64,000 nucleotides of DNA from Natrinema hispanicum (GCF_900111485.1 NZ_FOIC01000013.1:33341-97340), one strand, 5' to 3'. Shown: positions 26,029 to 34,538, counted from the stretch's first letter. A program made the numbers and translations. The notes: generated by a model from the sequence alone, not told the origin.

Positions 26029-27897
26029 ATGACCGAGTACGATTACGAGGCCCTCGGACTCGTCGCCGGGCTGGAGATCCACCAGCAACTCGATACGGCG
26101 ACGAAGCTGTTCTGCCAGTGTCCGACCGACCTCCGCGAGCCCGATGCGGCGACCCGTTCGTTCACGCGCTATCTCCACCCCACCCGGAGCGAACTGGGCG
26201 AACTCGACGACGCCGCCGTCGAGGAGAGCATGGTCGAACGCGAGTTCGAATATCTTGCCTACGACTCGACCTGTCTCGTCGAGGAAGACGACGAACCACC
26301 CCACGAACTCGACGACGAAGCCCTCGAGACGGTGCTCGAGATCGCCCAGCTGATGGACATGAACCCGGTCGATCAGGCCCACGTCATGCGCAAGATTGTC
26401 GTCGACGGGTCGAACACGAGTGGCTTCCAGCGCTCGTCGCTGGTCGCCACCGACGGCGAAATCGAGACCAGCGATGGGGCCGTCGGCATCGAGGATCTCA
26501 TGCTCGAAGAAGAGAGCGCCCAGCGCGTCGCAGAAACCGACGACGGGGTGCGCTACAGCCTCGACCGACTGGGGATCCCACTGGTCGAGATCGGCACCCG
26601 TCCGGATATTTCGACACCCGAGCAGGCGCTCGAGGCTGCCGAACGGATCGGGATGCTGTTGCGCTCGACGGGGAAGGTCAAACGCGGCCTGGGGACGATC
26701 CGCCAGGACGTCAACGTCTCCATCGAGGAGGGTGCCCGCGTCGAGATCAAGGGGGTCCAGAGTCTCGACGACATCGACGATATCGTCCACAACGAGGTGG
26801 GCCGACAGGTCGAACTCGTCGCGATCCGCGACGAACTCGAGGAACGCGACGCGTCGGTCGGCGACACGCAGGACGTGACTGCGGTCTTCGAGGACACCGA
26901 CAGCGGCGTCATTCAGGGCGCGCTGAATTCGGGTGGCTCCGTGATGGCAGTGCCGCTCTACGGCTTCGACGGCCTCGTCGGGCGTGAGATCGCACCCGAC
27001 CGCCGCCTCGGCACTGAGTTCTCGGATCACGCCAAACGCCACGGCGCGGGTGGGATCTTCCACACCGACGAACTCCCCGCCTACGGCGTCACCGACGAGG
27101 AGGTCGCGGCCCTGCGCGATGCGGTCGGTGTCGATCCCGAGGACGCCGTCGCAATCGTCGCCGACGAAACGGAGATTGCCGCAAACGCCATCGAAGCCGT
27201 CGCCGACCGGGCCGCGACTGCGCTCGAGGGCGTGCCCGAAGAAACCCGCGGTGCGAACGACGACGGCACCACCCGCTACCTGCGCCCGCTGCCTGGCGCA
27301 GCGCGGATGTACCCCGAGACGGACGTCCCGCCGGTCGAACCGGACCCGAGCGAGGTGCCAGAGCCCGAACTCCTCACCGCGAAGGTCGAGCGCTATCAGG
27401 ACGAGTACGATCTCGGCGAGGGGCTGGCCGAGCAGGTCGCCTACGGCAAGTACATGCCGCTATTCGAAGACGTAGTTGCTGATAGTGTCGATCCAACGCT
27501 GGCCGCGACGACACTCGAGTCGACGCTGACCGAACTCCGTCGCGACGACGTTCCCGTCGAGGCGCTTACCCGCGAGCACATCGAGGACGTCCTCGAGATG
27601 GTCGACGACGGCGACTTGCCAAACGAGGGCGTGCCGGACCTGCTGACGGTGCTGGCCGAGGAGCCAGATCAGACGGCCGAGGCGGCAGCCGAAGAGGCCG
27701 GGCTCGGCGGTGCCGACGAGGACGAGGTCCGCGAGGCCGTCGTCGAAGTCGTCGAGCGCAACGAAGCGCAGGTCGAAGACGAGGGCATGCAGGCGTTCTC
27801 CGGGCTTATGGGCGAATGTATGGGCGCGCTCCGTGGGAAGGCGGACGGCGACCTGGTGAGTCAACTGCTGCGCGAAGAGATTCAGAAGCGAGCCTGA
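26029..27897 (+). CDS. gatE: Glu-tRNA(Gln) amidotransferase subunit E
   Basis: A 622-residue subunit of the archaeal GatDE enzyme that converts Glu-tRNA-Gln to Gln-tRNA-Gln. The N-terminus GLVAGLEIHQQLDTATKLFC and the block RQDVNVSIEEGARVEIKGVQ are diagnostic of the GatB/GatE family. The archaeal GatE-specific AspRS-like insertion lies in the middle (about 280-420), and the C-terminal YqeY-like tail ends at QAFSGLMGECMGALRGKADG. GatE without GatB-like length identifies the D/E form. gatD is not in this window. Confidence 0.95.
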   Translation: MTEYDYEALGLVAGLEIHQQLDTATKLFCQCPTDLREPDAATRSFTRYLHPTRSELGELDDAAVEESMVEREFEYLAYDSTCLVEEDDEPPHELDDEALETVLEIAQLMDMNPVDQAHVMRKIVVDGSNTSGFQRSSLVATDGEIETSDGAVGIEDLMLEEESAQRVAETDDGVRYSLDRLGIPLVEIGTRPDISTPEQALEAAERIGMLLRSTGKVKRGLGTIRQDVNVSIEEGARVEIKGVQSLDDIDDIVHNEVGRQVELVAIRDELEERDASVGDTQDVTAVFEDTDSGVIQGALNSGGSVMAVPLYGFDGLVGREIAPDRRLGTEFSDHAKRHGAGGIFHTDELPAYGVTDEEVAALRDAVGVDPEDAVAIVADETEIAANAIEAVADRAATALEGVPEETRGANDDGTTRYLRPLPGAARMYPETDVPPVEPDPSEVPEPELLTAKVERYQDEYDLGEGLAEQVAYGKYMPLFEDVVADSVDPTLAATTLESTLTELRRDDVPVEALTREHIEDVLEMVDDGDLPNEGVPDLLTVLAEEPDQTAEAAAEEAGLGGADEDEVREAVVEVVERNEAQVEDEGMQAFSGLMGECMGALRGKADGDLVSQLLREEIQKRA

Positions 27898-27945
27898 GCG
27901 CATACGTCAGTTCGGCCTCGAACTCGAGCCGATTCGATCCCGTTC

Positions 27946-28428
27946 TTACCCGTCGACTAATTCCTCGAGCAGCGTCTCGAGGCTGTAACTCTGCAAAGCA
28001 TCCCGTTCTTCGACCGCCGAGATGACGAACGTCGAGACGGTTCGGTCGACACCCTCGAGTTCCTCGAACTCGGCGATCAGGCGCTCGACCATCTCACTGC
28101 CGCTCAGTCGTGCGATGACGATGAAATCCGTCTCACCCATCGTGAAGTAGACGTTCGTGACGCCCTCGACGGTCAGGAGCCGATCCGCGAACTCCTCGTA
28201 GGAGCCCTGGTAATCGGCATGGATCTCGACCAGCACGGTGACGCCGAGGCCGAGTTCCTCGAGGTCGATGTCGTAGCGGTCGTTTGCGATGATTCCCTCC
28301 TCACGAAGGTTGTTGAGTCGGTAGTGGATCGTCGAGACCGGAATGCCGGTCGCTTCGTGGAGCTGTTCGGGGCTGCCGGTCTCGAGTTCGGCGATCGCCT
28401 TGAGCAAGCGCACATCGCGGTCGTCCAT
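27946..28428 (-). CDS. Lrp/AsnC-family transcription regulator
   Basis: A 160-residue protein. The N-terminal winged helix is DDRDVRLLKAIAELETGSPEQLHEATG then IPVSTIHYRLNNLREEGII, and the C-terminal RAM/ligand domain contains VTNVYFTMGETDFIVIARL. Such regulators form dimers or octamers and bind amino acids or other small effectors. A near-perfect 18-bp palindrome lies 47-64 bp before the start (28475-28492) and is a good candidate autoregulatory site. The divergent neighbour is a DMT exporter, a frequent Lrp target (inference). Confidence 0.92.
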   Translation of the reverse strand: MDDRDVRLLKAIAELETGSPEQLHEATGIPVSTIHYRLNNLREEGIIANDRYDIDLEELGLGVTVLVEIHADYQGSYEEFADRLLTVEGVTNVYFTMGETDFIVIARLSGSEMVERLIAEFEELEGVDRTVSTFVISAVEERDALQSYSLETLLEELVDG

Positions 28429-28474
28429 ACGACGGCGTCGGATGGCGGGCGACATGTGTCTTCCGACCGATGTA

Positions 28475-28492
28475 ATTGGAGATATCTACAAT
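28475..28492. promoter_or_regulatory. 18-bp palindrome, candidate Lrp operator
   Basis: ATTGGAGATATCTACAAT reads as its own reverse complement except at one symmetric pair. It sits in the 180-bp region between the Lrp gene and the divergent DMT exporter, closer to the Lrp start. Confidence 0.55.
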
Positions 28493-28578
28493 AAGGACGC
28501 CAGCTATAGGGCAGTAATCGGAATATATCCATATGTGTGGTTCTTGATTCGGGAAATCGCGGTTGGTTGTAGAAGCAT

Positions 28579-28587
28579 CTAAATAGA
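28579..28587 (+). promoter_or_regulatory. TATA-like element of the DMT exporter
   Basis: TCTAAATAG is centred about 26 nt before the ATG at 28609, the leaderless spacing. Confidence 0.5.
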
Positions 28588-28608
28588 ACAGTCGTTTCCG
28601 AATCGCGT

Positions 28609-29562
28609 ATGACTACGATCGATTCAGTGCCAGATGGGTACCGCGACGCGGTGCTCTTTTCGACACTCGCACTCTGCTGGGGCAGTTCGTTCGTTGCGAT
28701 CGAAATCGGCCTCGAGTACGTGCCGCCGCTGCTGTTCGCCGGGCTTCGCTACGCGCTTGCGGGCGTGATCGTCCTCGGATACGCGGTCGTCGTAACCGAT
28801 CGCACGCGACCACGAGGGAAGGCGGAGTGGCTAGCCGTCACGGTCGCCGGCGTCTTCGTCATCGCGCTCTATCACGGGCTGTTGTACCTCGGCGAACTGT
28901 ACGTCTCGGGGGCTGTGGCAGCGACCGTTGTCAGCACAGCACCGATCCTGACGGCAGCATTCGCCGGCATCATCCTCCCGTCAGAACGGCTCGCACCCGC
29001 CGGCGTCGTCGGCTTCGTACTTGGGCTCGCTGGCGTGATCGCGATCGTCCAGCCCTCCCCCGACGCGCTCGCGGGTGAGGTCACCGTTGGCGCTGCCCTC
29101 GTGTTCGCCTCCGCGATTGCGTTCGCTCTCGGCAGCGTCCTCGTCCGGCCGATCGACGCGGCGGCGCTGCCGCTCGAGACGCTCCAGGCGTGGGCGATGC
29201 TCATCGGCGCGGGCGTGTTGTTGGGGTGGTCGTCTCTGCGCGGCGAATCGATCGCAGCGGTCGAACTGACCGCCGAGATGCTGCTCTCGTTTGGCTACCT
29301 GACGATCATCTCCGGCGTGTTCGCCTTCTTCCTCTACTTCGAACTGCTCGAGCGAAGCGGCGCGACACAGGTCATCCTCGTCAGCTACGCCGAGCCGGTC
29401 GTTGCGATGGGCGTCAGCTGGCTCGCGCTGGGACACGTCGTCGACTCGCTGACGCTCGTCGGGCTGGTGACGATCCTCGCCGGCTTCGTCGTCATCAAAC
29501 GTCGGGCGCTCCGGTCGTTGCTCCGCTCGCTCCTCGAGGAACGGTCAGCTACGACCTCGTGA
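28609..29562 (+). CDS. EamA/DMT-family exporter
   Basis: A 317-residue inner-membrane-type protein with ten predicted helices in two EamA repeats (about 13-145 and 158-300). Marks are LCWGSSFVAIEIGLEYVPPLLFAGLRYALAG at the first repeat and EPVVAMGVSWLALGHVVDSL at the end of the second, the typical EPV box. These transporters export amino acids or other metabolites; substrate is unknown here. Position divergent from an Lrp-type regulator hints at amino-acid export. Confidence 0.9.
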   Translation: MTTIDSVPDGYRDAVLFSTLALCWGSSFVAIEIGLEYVPPLLFAGLRYALAGVIVLGYAVVVTDRTRPRGKAEWLAVTVAGVFVIALYHGLLYLGELYVSGAVAATVVSTAPILTAAFAGIILPSERLAPAGVVGFVLGLAGVIAIVQPSPDALAGEVTVGAALVFASAIAFALGSVLVRPIDAAALPLETLQAWAMLIGAGVLLGWSSLRGESIAAVELTAEMLLSFGYLTIISGVFAFFLYFELLERSGATQVILVSYAEPVVAMGVSWLALGHVVDSLTLVGLVTILAGFVVIKRRALRSLLRSLLEERSATTS

Positions 29563-29732
29563 AGACGTTCGGCGTGCGCCAGCGATCCGCCCCATAGCCG
29601 GTCGATCGCTTCGAGCACCAATCGACCGGTCGCTTTGAACGGCTACCCAGCATCTCTCCTCCCAACTCGTGGGAATTGTTACCATTAGTCTATTTCGAAG
29701 CGTGAAACCTCGAATACCTGCACTGGCGGAAA

Positions 29733-29740
29733 CATTTATC
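29733..29740 (+). promoter_or_regulatory. TATA-like element of the 29770 gene
   Basis: CATTTATC lies about 30-37 nt before the ATG at 29770. Confidence 0.45.
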
Positions 29741-29769
29741 AGCACGCACGTTGGCCGATTGCATGACCA

Positions 29770-30429
29770 ATGTCCGAGACGCGAGATTCCGAGACGACGG
29801 CGCTTACAGCGGTTTGTCACGTGCGCGCACCGTTACTGCTCGAGCCGATCGACGAGCAGATTGAGACGCTGCAGGCCTGTGAGTCCGAGGGCGCGATCGA
29901 CGAGTTGCTCCTGCGCAGTTGGCCCCAGGAAGTCGCACTCTCCGATGAGAGTCCGTATCAGGAAGTCATCGACACCTACGAACGGTTCGCACAGTGGGCC
30001 GACGACCGCAGCGTGAGCGTTCAGCCGCCGTTCCGGGAGCGGTCGACGACGTCGCAGGTGACCGGCAAGACGCGAGACCGGCTGGTGACGCCGCTTCTGT
30101 GTCTCGAGGTGTACGCCGACGACGAACTGGTCGGTGTGTTCCCACACACGGACGAGCGAACCGAGGAGACGTACACGACCGACGAGGCGATCGCCACGCT
30201 CAGAACCGGCGAGGTGCCGGAACCACTCGGTTCGGTCGCACGCGAGGACACGCGCGCGTCTGCGACGAATACGTGTCCCGACTGTGGCGGGACGCTGGTC
30301 GACGGCCAAGGGCTATTCGCCTGCAATGACTGTGGGTGGATCGGAACCATCACCGAAACTGGACGATACGAGCCACAGCCGGCTGAACTCACGAACGAAC
30401 GTGAGCCGTCACCCGTCGCGACTCGGTAG
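29770..30429 (+). CDS. Conserved haloarchaeal protein with C-terminal zinc ribbon
   Basis: A 219-residue soluble protein. The N-terminal 140 residues include a ferredoxin-like first part (TALTAVCHVRAPLLLEPIDEQIETLQAC) and the strand-rich LVTPLLCLEVYADDELVGVFPH. The C-terminal 60 residues hold a zinc ribbon, CPDCGGTL then ACNDCGW, with four cysteines in two CxxC pairs. The arrangement is widespread in Haloarchaea without known function. The zinc ribbon suggests nucleic-acid or protein binding. Confidence 0.75.
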   Translation: MSETRDSETTALTAVCHVRAPLLLEPIDEQIETLQACESEGAIDELLLRSWPQEVALSDESPYQEVIDTYERFAQWADDRSVSVQPPFRERSTTSQVTGKTRDRLVTPLLCLEVYADDELVGVFPHTDERTEETYTTDEAIATLRTGEVPEPLGSVAREDTRASATNTCPDCGGTLVDGQGLFACNDCGWIGTITETGRYEPQPAELTNEREPSPVATR

Positions 30430-30456
30430 TCAGCGCGCCAGGACGACCACACGCAA

Positions 30457-31512
30457 TTACTCGCGAGCGAACTCCCCGCCGTACTCGGCGTCGACCGTCA
30501 CTGTCGTCTCGGCGCGGTTGACTGTGGCCGTGTTCGCTTCCGTTCCCAGTGAGGACTCGAGTGTTCCTTTATCGACCAACTCGTCACTGCTGTAGCTGAC
30601 GGTGGCGCGTGCAGTCGCGGTATCGCTACTGGTGACCGAAAGGTTCTGATGGACGCCGTATGCACCCTCGAACGCACCGAATTCGAACTGTAACTCGTTC
30701 TCGGTGCCCGTCTGATCGTCCGAGAGCGTCCCCGACGCGAACGCATCGTTCTCTGTGTAGAGACAGCAGGCGATACCACTGTTTTTGCCGGCACGAAGCA
30801 GTTGCTCGAAGTCACCGTCGGCCTCGTGTTTCGGTGTTTGGTCGCCGGCTGCTGTCGCGACTGTTCGCTCGACGGCGGCCGCCGGGTCGAACGACGAGTC
30901 GGCCGCGTTGGGATACGAATATGCGTAGACAGTCTCCGTGACACCGACGATTTCGTCGCTTTCACTGTCAGCGTAGACAGCGTATCCGTCGGACTCGGTC
31001 TCGAGGGTGTATCCAGCAGCCTCGAGATCAGAGGTGATACCGTCGCGGTCGTACGAACCGACGAGGGCGTACACGCCATCGGCGTAGACGAACTGTTCCT
31101 CGCCGTTGGCGGTCTCGTTGTTTTCGTTGTATGCGTTGAAACCGGCGGATGTGGCCAGCTTTTCGAGTCCGAACGAACTGAGGAGCGCGACGACGACAGG
31201 GTTACCGACGAGTGGGTCCGTCGGCTCTTTGCCCGCCTCGGCACCCTGGTCTTCGATCAGGGTCGACATCGTCCTGACGTCGATCGCGCCATAGAAATAC
31301 TCCGATTGATCGGTCGTCGGTAGCATCGACGCGTACGGAGGGAGCGTCTCAGCAGCCGAGTTCGTGGTCCCACTGTCGGTGGTATCTGTGCTATTGCCAT
31401 TGTCATTGCCATTACCATTGCCGTTTCCGCCGGACGACGACGAGCAACCGGCGAGAAGCGCCATTCCGCCAGCGAGTAATCCGAGCGCGTTTCGGCGACG
31501 AATGTCAGTCAT
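30457..31512 (-). CDS. Tat lipoprotein of unknown function
   Basis: A 351-residue secreted protein. The signal (RRRNALGLLAGGMALLAGC) has twin arginines and a lipobox. It is followed by a Gly/Asn repeat encoded by hexamer DNA repeats, a Ser/Thr/Asp-rich linker, and a large acidic domain. This domain (about 70-340) contains repeated strand-helix segments (QFVYADGVYALVGSYDRDGI) but no recognised catalytic motif. An extracellular adhesion or binding role is possible only by location. Confidence 0.75.
   Translation of the reverse strand: MTDIRRRNALGLLAGGMALLAGCSSSSGGNGNGNGNDNGNSTDTTDSGTTNSAAETLPPYASMLPTTDQSEYFYGAIDVRTMSTLIEDQGAEAGKEPTDPLVGNPVVVALLSSFGLEKLATSAGFNAYNENNETANGEEQFVYADGVYALVGSYDRDGITSDLEAAGYTLETESDGYAVYADSESDEIVGVTETVYAYSYPNAADSSFDPAAAVERTVATAAGDQTPKHEADGDFEQLLRAGKNSGIACCLYTENDAFASGTLSDDQTGTENELQFEFGAFEGAYGVHQNLSVTSSDTATARATVSYSSDELVDKGTLESSLGTEANTATVNRAETTVTVDAEYGGEFARE
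31393..31422. repeat. Five hexamer repeats in lipoprotein linker
   Basis: Five units of the ATTGCC type (units 2 and 4 are ATTGTC and ATTACC) encode a Gly/Asn linker immediately after the lipidated cysteine. Slippage here would change linker length without frameshift because the unit is 6 bp. Confidence 0.75.
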
Positions 31513-31567
31513 CCTGTGGTGATGGTCACTGAATCCGTATTATTGTACTGACTTGCGAGACGTCGTA

Positions 31568-32341
31568 TCACACACTGTCACTGTTTTCGGCGGGCCGTTC
31601 GGTTGCTCGACGGAGAACCCCAAGTAGTGTGTTTGCCTCACGTTCGGTCACGTCGGCCCGACCGAATACCCGTCGGACCATCCGCATCGTCTTGTCTTGT
31701 TTTTCGTCGGGATGGTTGAGTTCCTCGAGCAGCGCACCCCACTGGTCGTAGAGCCGATCGACGGTCGGCTCGGGGGCGCGGACGCGCTCGAGGTCGGGCA
31801 ACTGCGTCTCGTCGAGGGTCAGCGATCGGAGCTCATAGAGCGTGATCGTCGCGGCCTGCCCGAGGTTGAGCACGGGATAGTCGGCGTTTGCCGGGATCGA
31901 ACAGATTTCGTCGATTCGAGCCAGTTCCTCGTTCGTCAGACCGACGCGTTCGCGGCCGAAGACGAGTGCGGTCGGTGCCTCGACGGTCGGGAGTCGGTCG
32001 GCGAGGTCTGCGGGCGTCGAGTAGGGAAATCGCATGTGGCTGTTGTCGTCTTCGTTCGTCACCGCCGTACAGCCGATCGTGTGATAGTTTTCTACGAGAT
32101 AGTCGAAACTGATCTCGTCGGCGTTCGGCAGCACGTCCTCGCGTGCGTGGCCGGCGAAGCCGTAGGCCTCGCCGTCGGGATCGAGTTCGGGTGGGTCGAC
32201 GAGCAGGAGGTCCTCGAAGCCGAAATTCTTCATCGCGCGGGCGATGGTCCCGACGTTGCCGGGCGATTGTGCGTCGACGACCGCAACCGCTGGCGGCGTT
32301 CGACTGGCAGGTGGCTCGGATGATGGCAAATCGTCGGTCAT
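31568..32341 (-). CDS. trmJ: tRNA (cytidine/uridine-2'-O-)methyltransferase TrmJ
   Basis: A 257-residue SPOUT enzyme. Knot motifs are visible: VVDAQSPGNVGTIARAMKNFGF (motif 1, with the N-x-G of TrmH enzymes), ALVFGRERVGLTNEEL (motif 2), and IPANADYPVLNLGQAATITLYEL (motif 3 with SAM-binding knot). Archaeal TrmJ methylates position 32 of tRNA anticodon loops. The helical C-terminal tail is typical of TrmJ. It lies immediately beside the replication origin and is transcribed away from it. Confidence 0.9.
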   Translation of the reverse strand: MTDDLPSSEPPASRTPPAVAVVDAQSPGNVGTIARAMKNFGFEDLLLVDPPELDPDGEAYGFAGHAREDVLPNADEISFDYLVENYHTIGCTAVTNEDDNSHMRFPYSTPADLADRLPTVEAPTALVFGRERVGLTNEELARIDEICSIPANADYPVLNLGQAATITLYELRSLTLDETQLPDLERVRAPEPTVDRLYDQWGALLEELNHPDEKQDKTMRMVRRVFGRADVTEREANTLLGVLRRATERPAENSDSV

Positions 32342-32544
32342 TGGGACGAGGGTGAGACGAACTCGAGACGAGTCGGTGCAGTCAGGTCGCCAAACGAGTC
32401 GCTGGGAGACGGCGATCGTGACTGAAACGCTGTGGCCGTCGGAGTCATGGCCGAGATTCGGGGTGGGACCGCAAAAAGAGACGCGTTCGCGGTTCGGTGG
32501 GGAGATGACTGACGACGAGGTAGCGACGGCCGTCGAGAATCGAC

Positions 32545-32660
32545 TTATCTAGAGGCTTCTAGAGAAGAGACCTAGATAGACTAGTAGATACCATAGAATG
32601 ATATTATACTAGTACTCTAGTATATCTAGTGTATAGTCTAGTATGTAGTACTATACTAGT
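32545..32660. other. Candidate DNA unwinding element, rich in CTAG
   Basis: The most AT-rich stretch of the origin. It contains nine CTAG tetramers, starting at 32549, 32559, 32572, 32581, 32609, 32617, 32626, 32638 and 32656. CTAG is generally strongly under-represented in haloarchaeal genomes, so this density is far from chance. Confidence 0.7.
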
Positions 32661-32800
32661 ATGAGAACATTCCGTCCTGTCGTAGCTGGTTTTGTTTTGC
32701 TTCGTAAAACGCCGGGGGACACTAGCGAATGTATTTTCGACCGGAGAGCGCTCAGAACGGGGCAGAATTCGTGTATCGGCTCTGATAACGGAGTGTGAGA

Positions 32801-32827
32801 GGGACACACCCCCCTCGCGTTTGTAAC
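32801..32827 (-). promoter_or_regulatory. Origin recognition box ORB1
   Basis: A 27-bp box that is the exact reverse complement of the one at 32951-32977. On the minus strand it starts GTTACAAACGCGA, continues with a run of six G, and ends TGTGTCCC. The core plus G-string pattern matches haloarchaeal ORB elements bound by Orc1/Cdc6. Confidence 0.88.
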
Positions 32828-32950
32828 TCCATATCCGTGTGTGGGTTCTGATCTGGAACACACCAGTATCGCGGATGTAAAATCGGTCCAAAACCGGTGT
32901 TTTCTTCCGGATATTCGGCGATCAATCTCGACCACCCCCACCCTCACGGC

Positions 32951-32977
32951 GTTACAAACGCGAGGGGGGTGTGTCCC
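32951..32977 (+). promoter_or_regulatory. Origin recognition box ORB2
   Basis: A perfect inverted copy of ORB1 with 123 bp between them. It begins GTTACAAACGCGA, followed by six G and TGTGTCCC. Confidence 0.88.
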
Positions 32978-32999
32978 CGGTCGATAATCGGTAGATCAG

Positions 33000-33022
33000 T
33001 CACTCGAGTCGCTCTCGAGTGA
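33000..33022. repeat. Dyad TCACTCGAG/CTCGAGTGA within oriC
   Basis: Perfect 9-bp arms at 33000-33008 and 33014-33022 with a 5-nt loop (TCGCT), 22 bp downstream of ORB2. It may be a protein site or extruding hairpin. Confidence 0.6.
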
Positions 33023-33123
33023 GATTTCGACGGTCGCTGCGGGATTCTGTCCGTGGCCGTCGGATGGGATCGTAGAGTCGAAACCCAAGCCAACGTGTCG
33101 CTGACCGGGTCGAGCATCCGAGC

Positions 33124-33149
33124 CTTACACCCGCGATGGGGGTGGGGGT
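33124..33149 (+). promoter_or_regulatory. Third ORB-like box, diverged
   Basis: TTACACCCGCGATGGGGGTG starting at 33125 keeps the TTACA, CGCGA and G-string parts of the ORB pattern in ORB2 orientation, with substitutions in between. It is the likeliest additional Orc1 site. Confidence 0.6.
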
Positions 33150-33273
33150 AGCCACCGCGAGCGGTTAGAAGCGCGAGGGCGGCGGTTCAAGCGACTCTCA
33201 GCTATACGGCTACGAATGCTGTGTTACGACGCTCTGACGGCTGGTTTACACTCGCGAGCGATCTCCACAGCTT

Positions 33274-33294
33274 TATTTCAGTCCAGTTGAAAGG
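33274..33294 (+). promoter_or_regulatory. orc1 promoter with TTTCA/TGAAA dyad
   Basis: TTTATTT (33274-33280) is about 30 nt before the orc1 ATG. It overlaps the dyad TTTCAGTCCAGTTGAAA (33278-33294), whose core CCAGTTGAAA followed by GGGG resembles a mini-ORB. Autoregulation by Orc1 is plausible. Confidence 0.5.
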
Positions 33295-33308
33295 GGCGGA
33301 GTAACGCA

Positions 33309-34538
33309 ATGTCCGCCAACGACGATCGAGACCCGCTCTTTCGGTACGACGATCCGGTCTTTGCCGACGAGCGTCTGCTCGAGATCACGCACCTGCCCGG
33401 TCCGGATCGGATCGTCGGGCGTGACGAGCAGATGCAACGGGTTGCGGACGCCCTGAATCCGGCGATCTTCGGGAGCGAACCCAACCACCTGTTCATTTTC
33501 GGCAAGACTGGGACCGGCAAATCGCTCATCTCACGGTCGGTCACCCAGCGCGTCATCACGGAAGCCGAACACGACGACGTCACCGTAAAGTACGCCTTCA
33601 TCGACTGTGGCGAACAAAACACGGAGGCGTCGATCGTCAAAACGATCGCCCAACTCGTCAACGACCCCGACGAGAGCGGGATCACCGTTCCCGACCGCGG
33701 TCTGGGTACCGGCGATTACTACAAGCGCCTCTGGCAGGCTGTCGACCACTGCACCGACGTCACCATCGTCATTTTAGACGAGATCGACATGCTCGAGGAC
33801 GACGAGGTCCTCCGCAAACTGTCGCGAGCCGGCGAGAACCGCCGAATTTCGGACTCGAGTATCGGCATAATCGGCATCTCGAACAAGATCGATTTCCCCG
33901 ATCACCTCTCCGAACGCGTCAAGTCGAGTCTCTCGCGGGACGAACTCGTCTTTTCGCCGTACGATGCGAATCAACTCGTCGAAATCTTAGAGAAACGCCG
34001 TGACGCCTTCCACGACGGCGTGCTCTCCGACGATGTGATCCCGCTGACAGCCGCGCTCGCGGCCCAAGAACACGGTGACGCGCGCAAAGCTATCGACATC
34101 CTCCGCAACGCCGGCCGAATCGCAAAGAAGCGAAACGAGTCTCAGGTCACGGCCGACCACGTCCGCGACGCCAAAGAGAAGACCGAGGCCGACCGCTTCA
34201 ACGAGTTGATCGAGGGGTCGCCCCAGCAGGCCAAGGCGATTCTCTATTCGCTGACGTTGCTGACCGAAAACAGCTCGGAAAAGGAGTTCCCGACGAAGAT
34301 TATCTACAACCAGTACAAGGAAGTCGCTCGCCAGCTCGATTTCGACGTCCTCTCGGAACGCCGGGTCCAAGAGATTCTCCAGGAACAGAACTTCCTCAAC
34401 GTGATCCAGTCCGAACGCGAAGGCCGCGGGCGCGGCCGCGGTGCACACGCGAAACATCGCCTGCTCGAGAACCCCTCGATCGTCAAGAAAGTGCTCCTGC
34501 GGGACTCACGGCTGGCCGTCTTAGAAGACGACGAGTAG
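33309..34538 (+). CDS. orc1: Orc1/Cdc6 replication initiator
   Basis: A 409-residue AAA+ initiator that binds ORB boxes and loads MCM. Walker A is GKTGTGKS at 65-72, Walker B is VTIVILDEIDML at 151-162, sensor 1 includes SNK at 191-193, and sensor 2 is in EHGDARKAIDILRNAGRIA near 255-273. The C-terminal winged helix (about 300-395) contains LTENSSEKEFPTKIIYNQY and a Gly/Arg-rich GREGRGRGRGAHAK-like wing tip. Its position beside the ORB array marks it as the initiator of this origin. It starts leaderless behind the promoter dyad. Confidence 0.96.
   Translation: MSANDDRDPLFRYDDPVFADERLLEITHLPGPDRIVGRDEQMQRVADALNPAIFGSEPNHLFIFGKTGTGKSLISRSVTQRVITEAEHDDVTVKYAFIDCGEQNTEASIVKTIAQLVNDPDESGITVPDRGLGTGDYYKRLWQAVDHCTDVTIVILDEIDMLEDDEVLRKLSRAGENRRISDSSIGIIGISNKIDFPDHLSERVKSSLSRDELVFSPYDANQLVEILEKRRDAFHDGVLSDDVIPLTAALAAQEHGDARKAIDILRNAGRIAKKRNESQVTADHVRDAKEKTEADRFNELIEGSPQQAKAILYSLTLLTENSSEKEFPTKIIYNQYKEVARQLDFDVLSERRVQEILQEQNFLNVIQSEREGRGRGRGAHAKHRLLENPSIVKKVLLRDSRLAVLEDDE

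Larger units (their letters stand above)
32342..33308. other. Replication origin region (oriC beside orc1)
   Basis: This gene-free 967 bp lies directly upstream of orc1/cdc6. It contains, in order, an AT-rich CTAG-studded stretch (32545-32660), an ORB-like box with a G-string (32801-32827), its perfect inverted copy (32951-32977), a 9-bp dyad (33000-33022), another ORB-like box (33124-33149), and the orc1 promoter. Haloarchaeal origins are known to consist of ORB repeats with G-strings around an AT-rich unwinding element next to an orc gene, which this matches. Activity in vivo is inferred. Confidence 0.9.
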
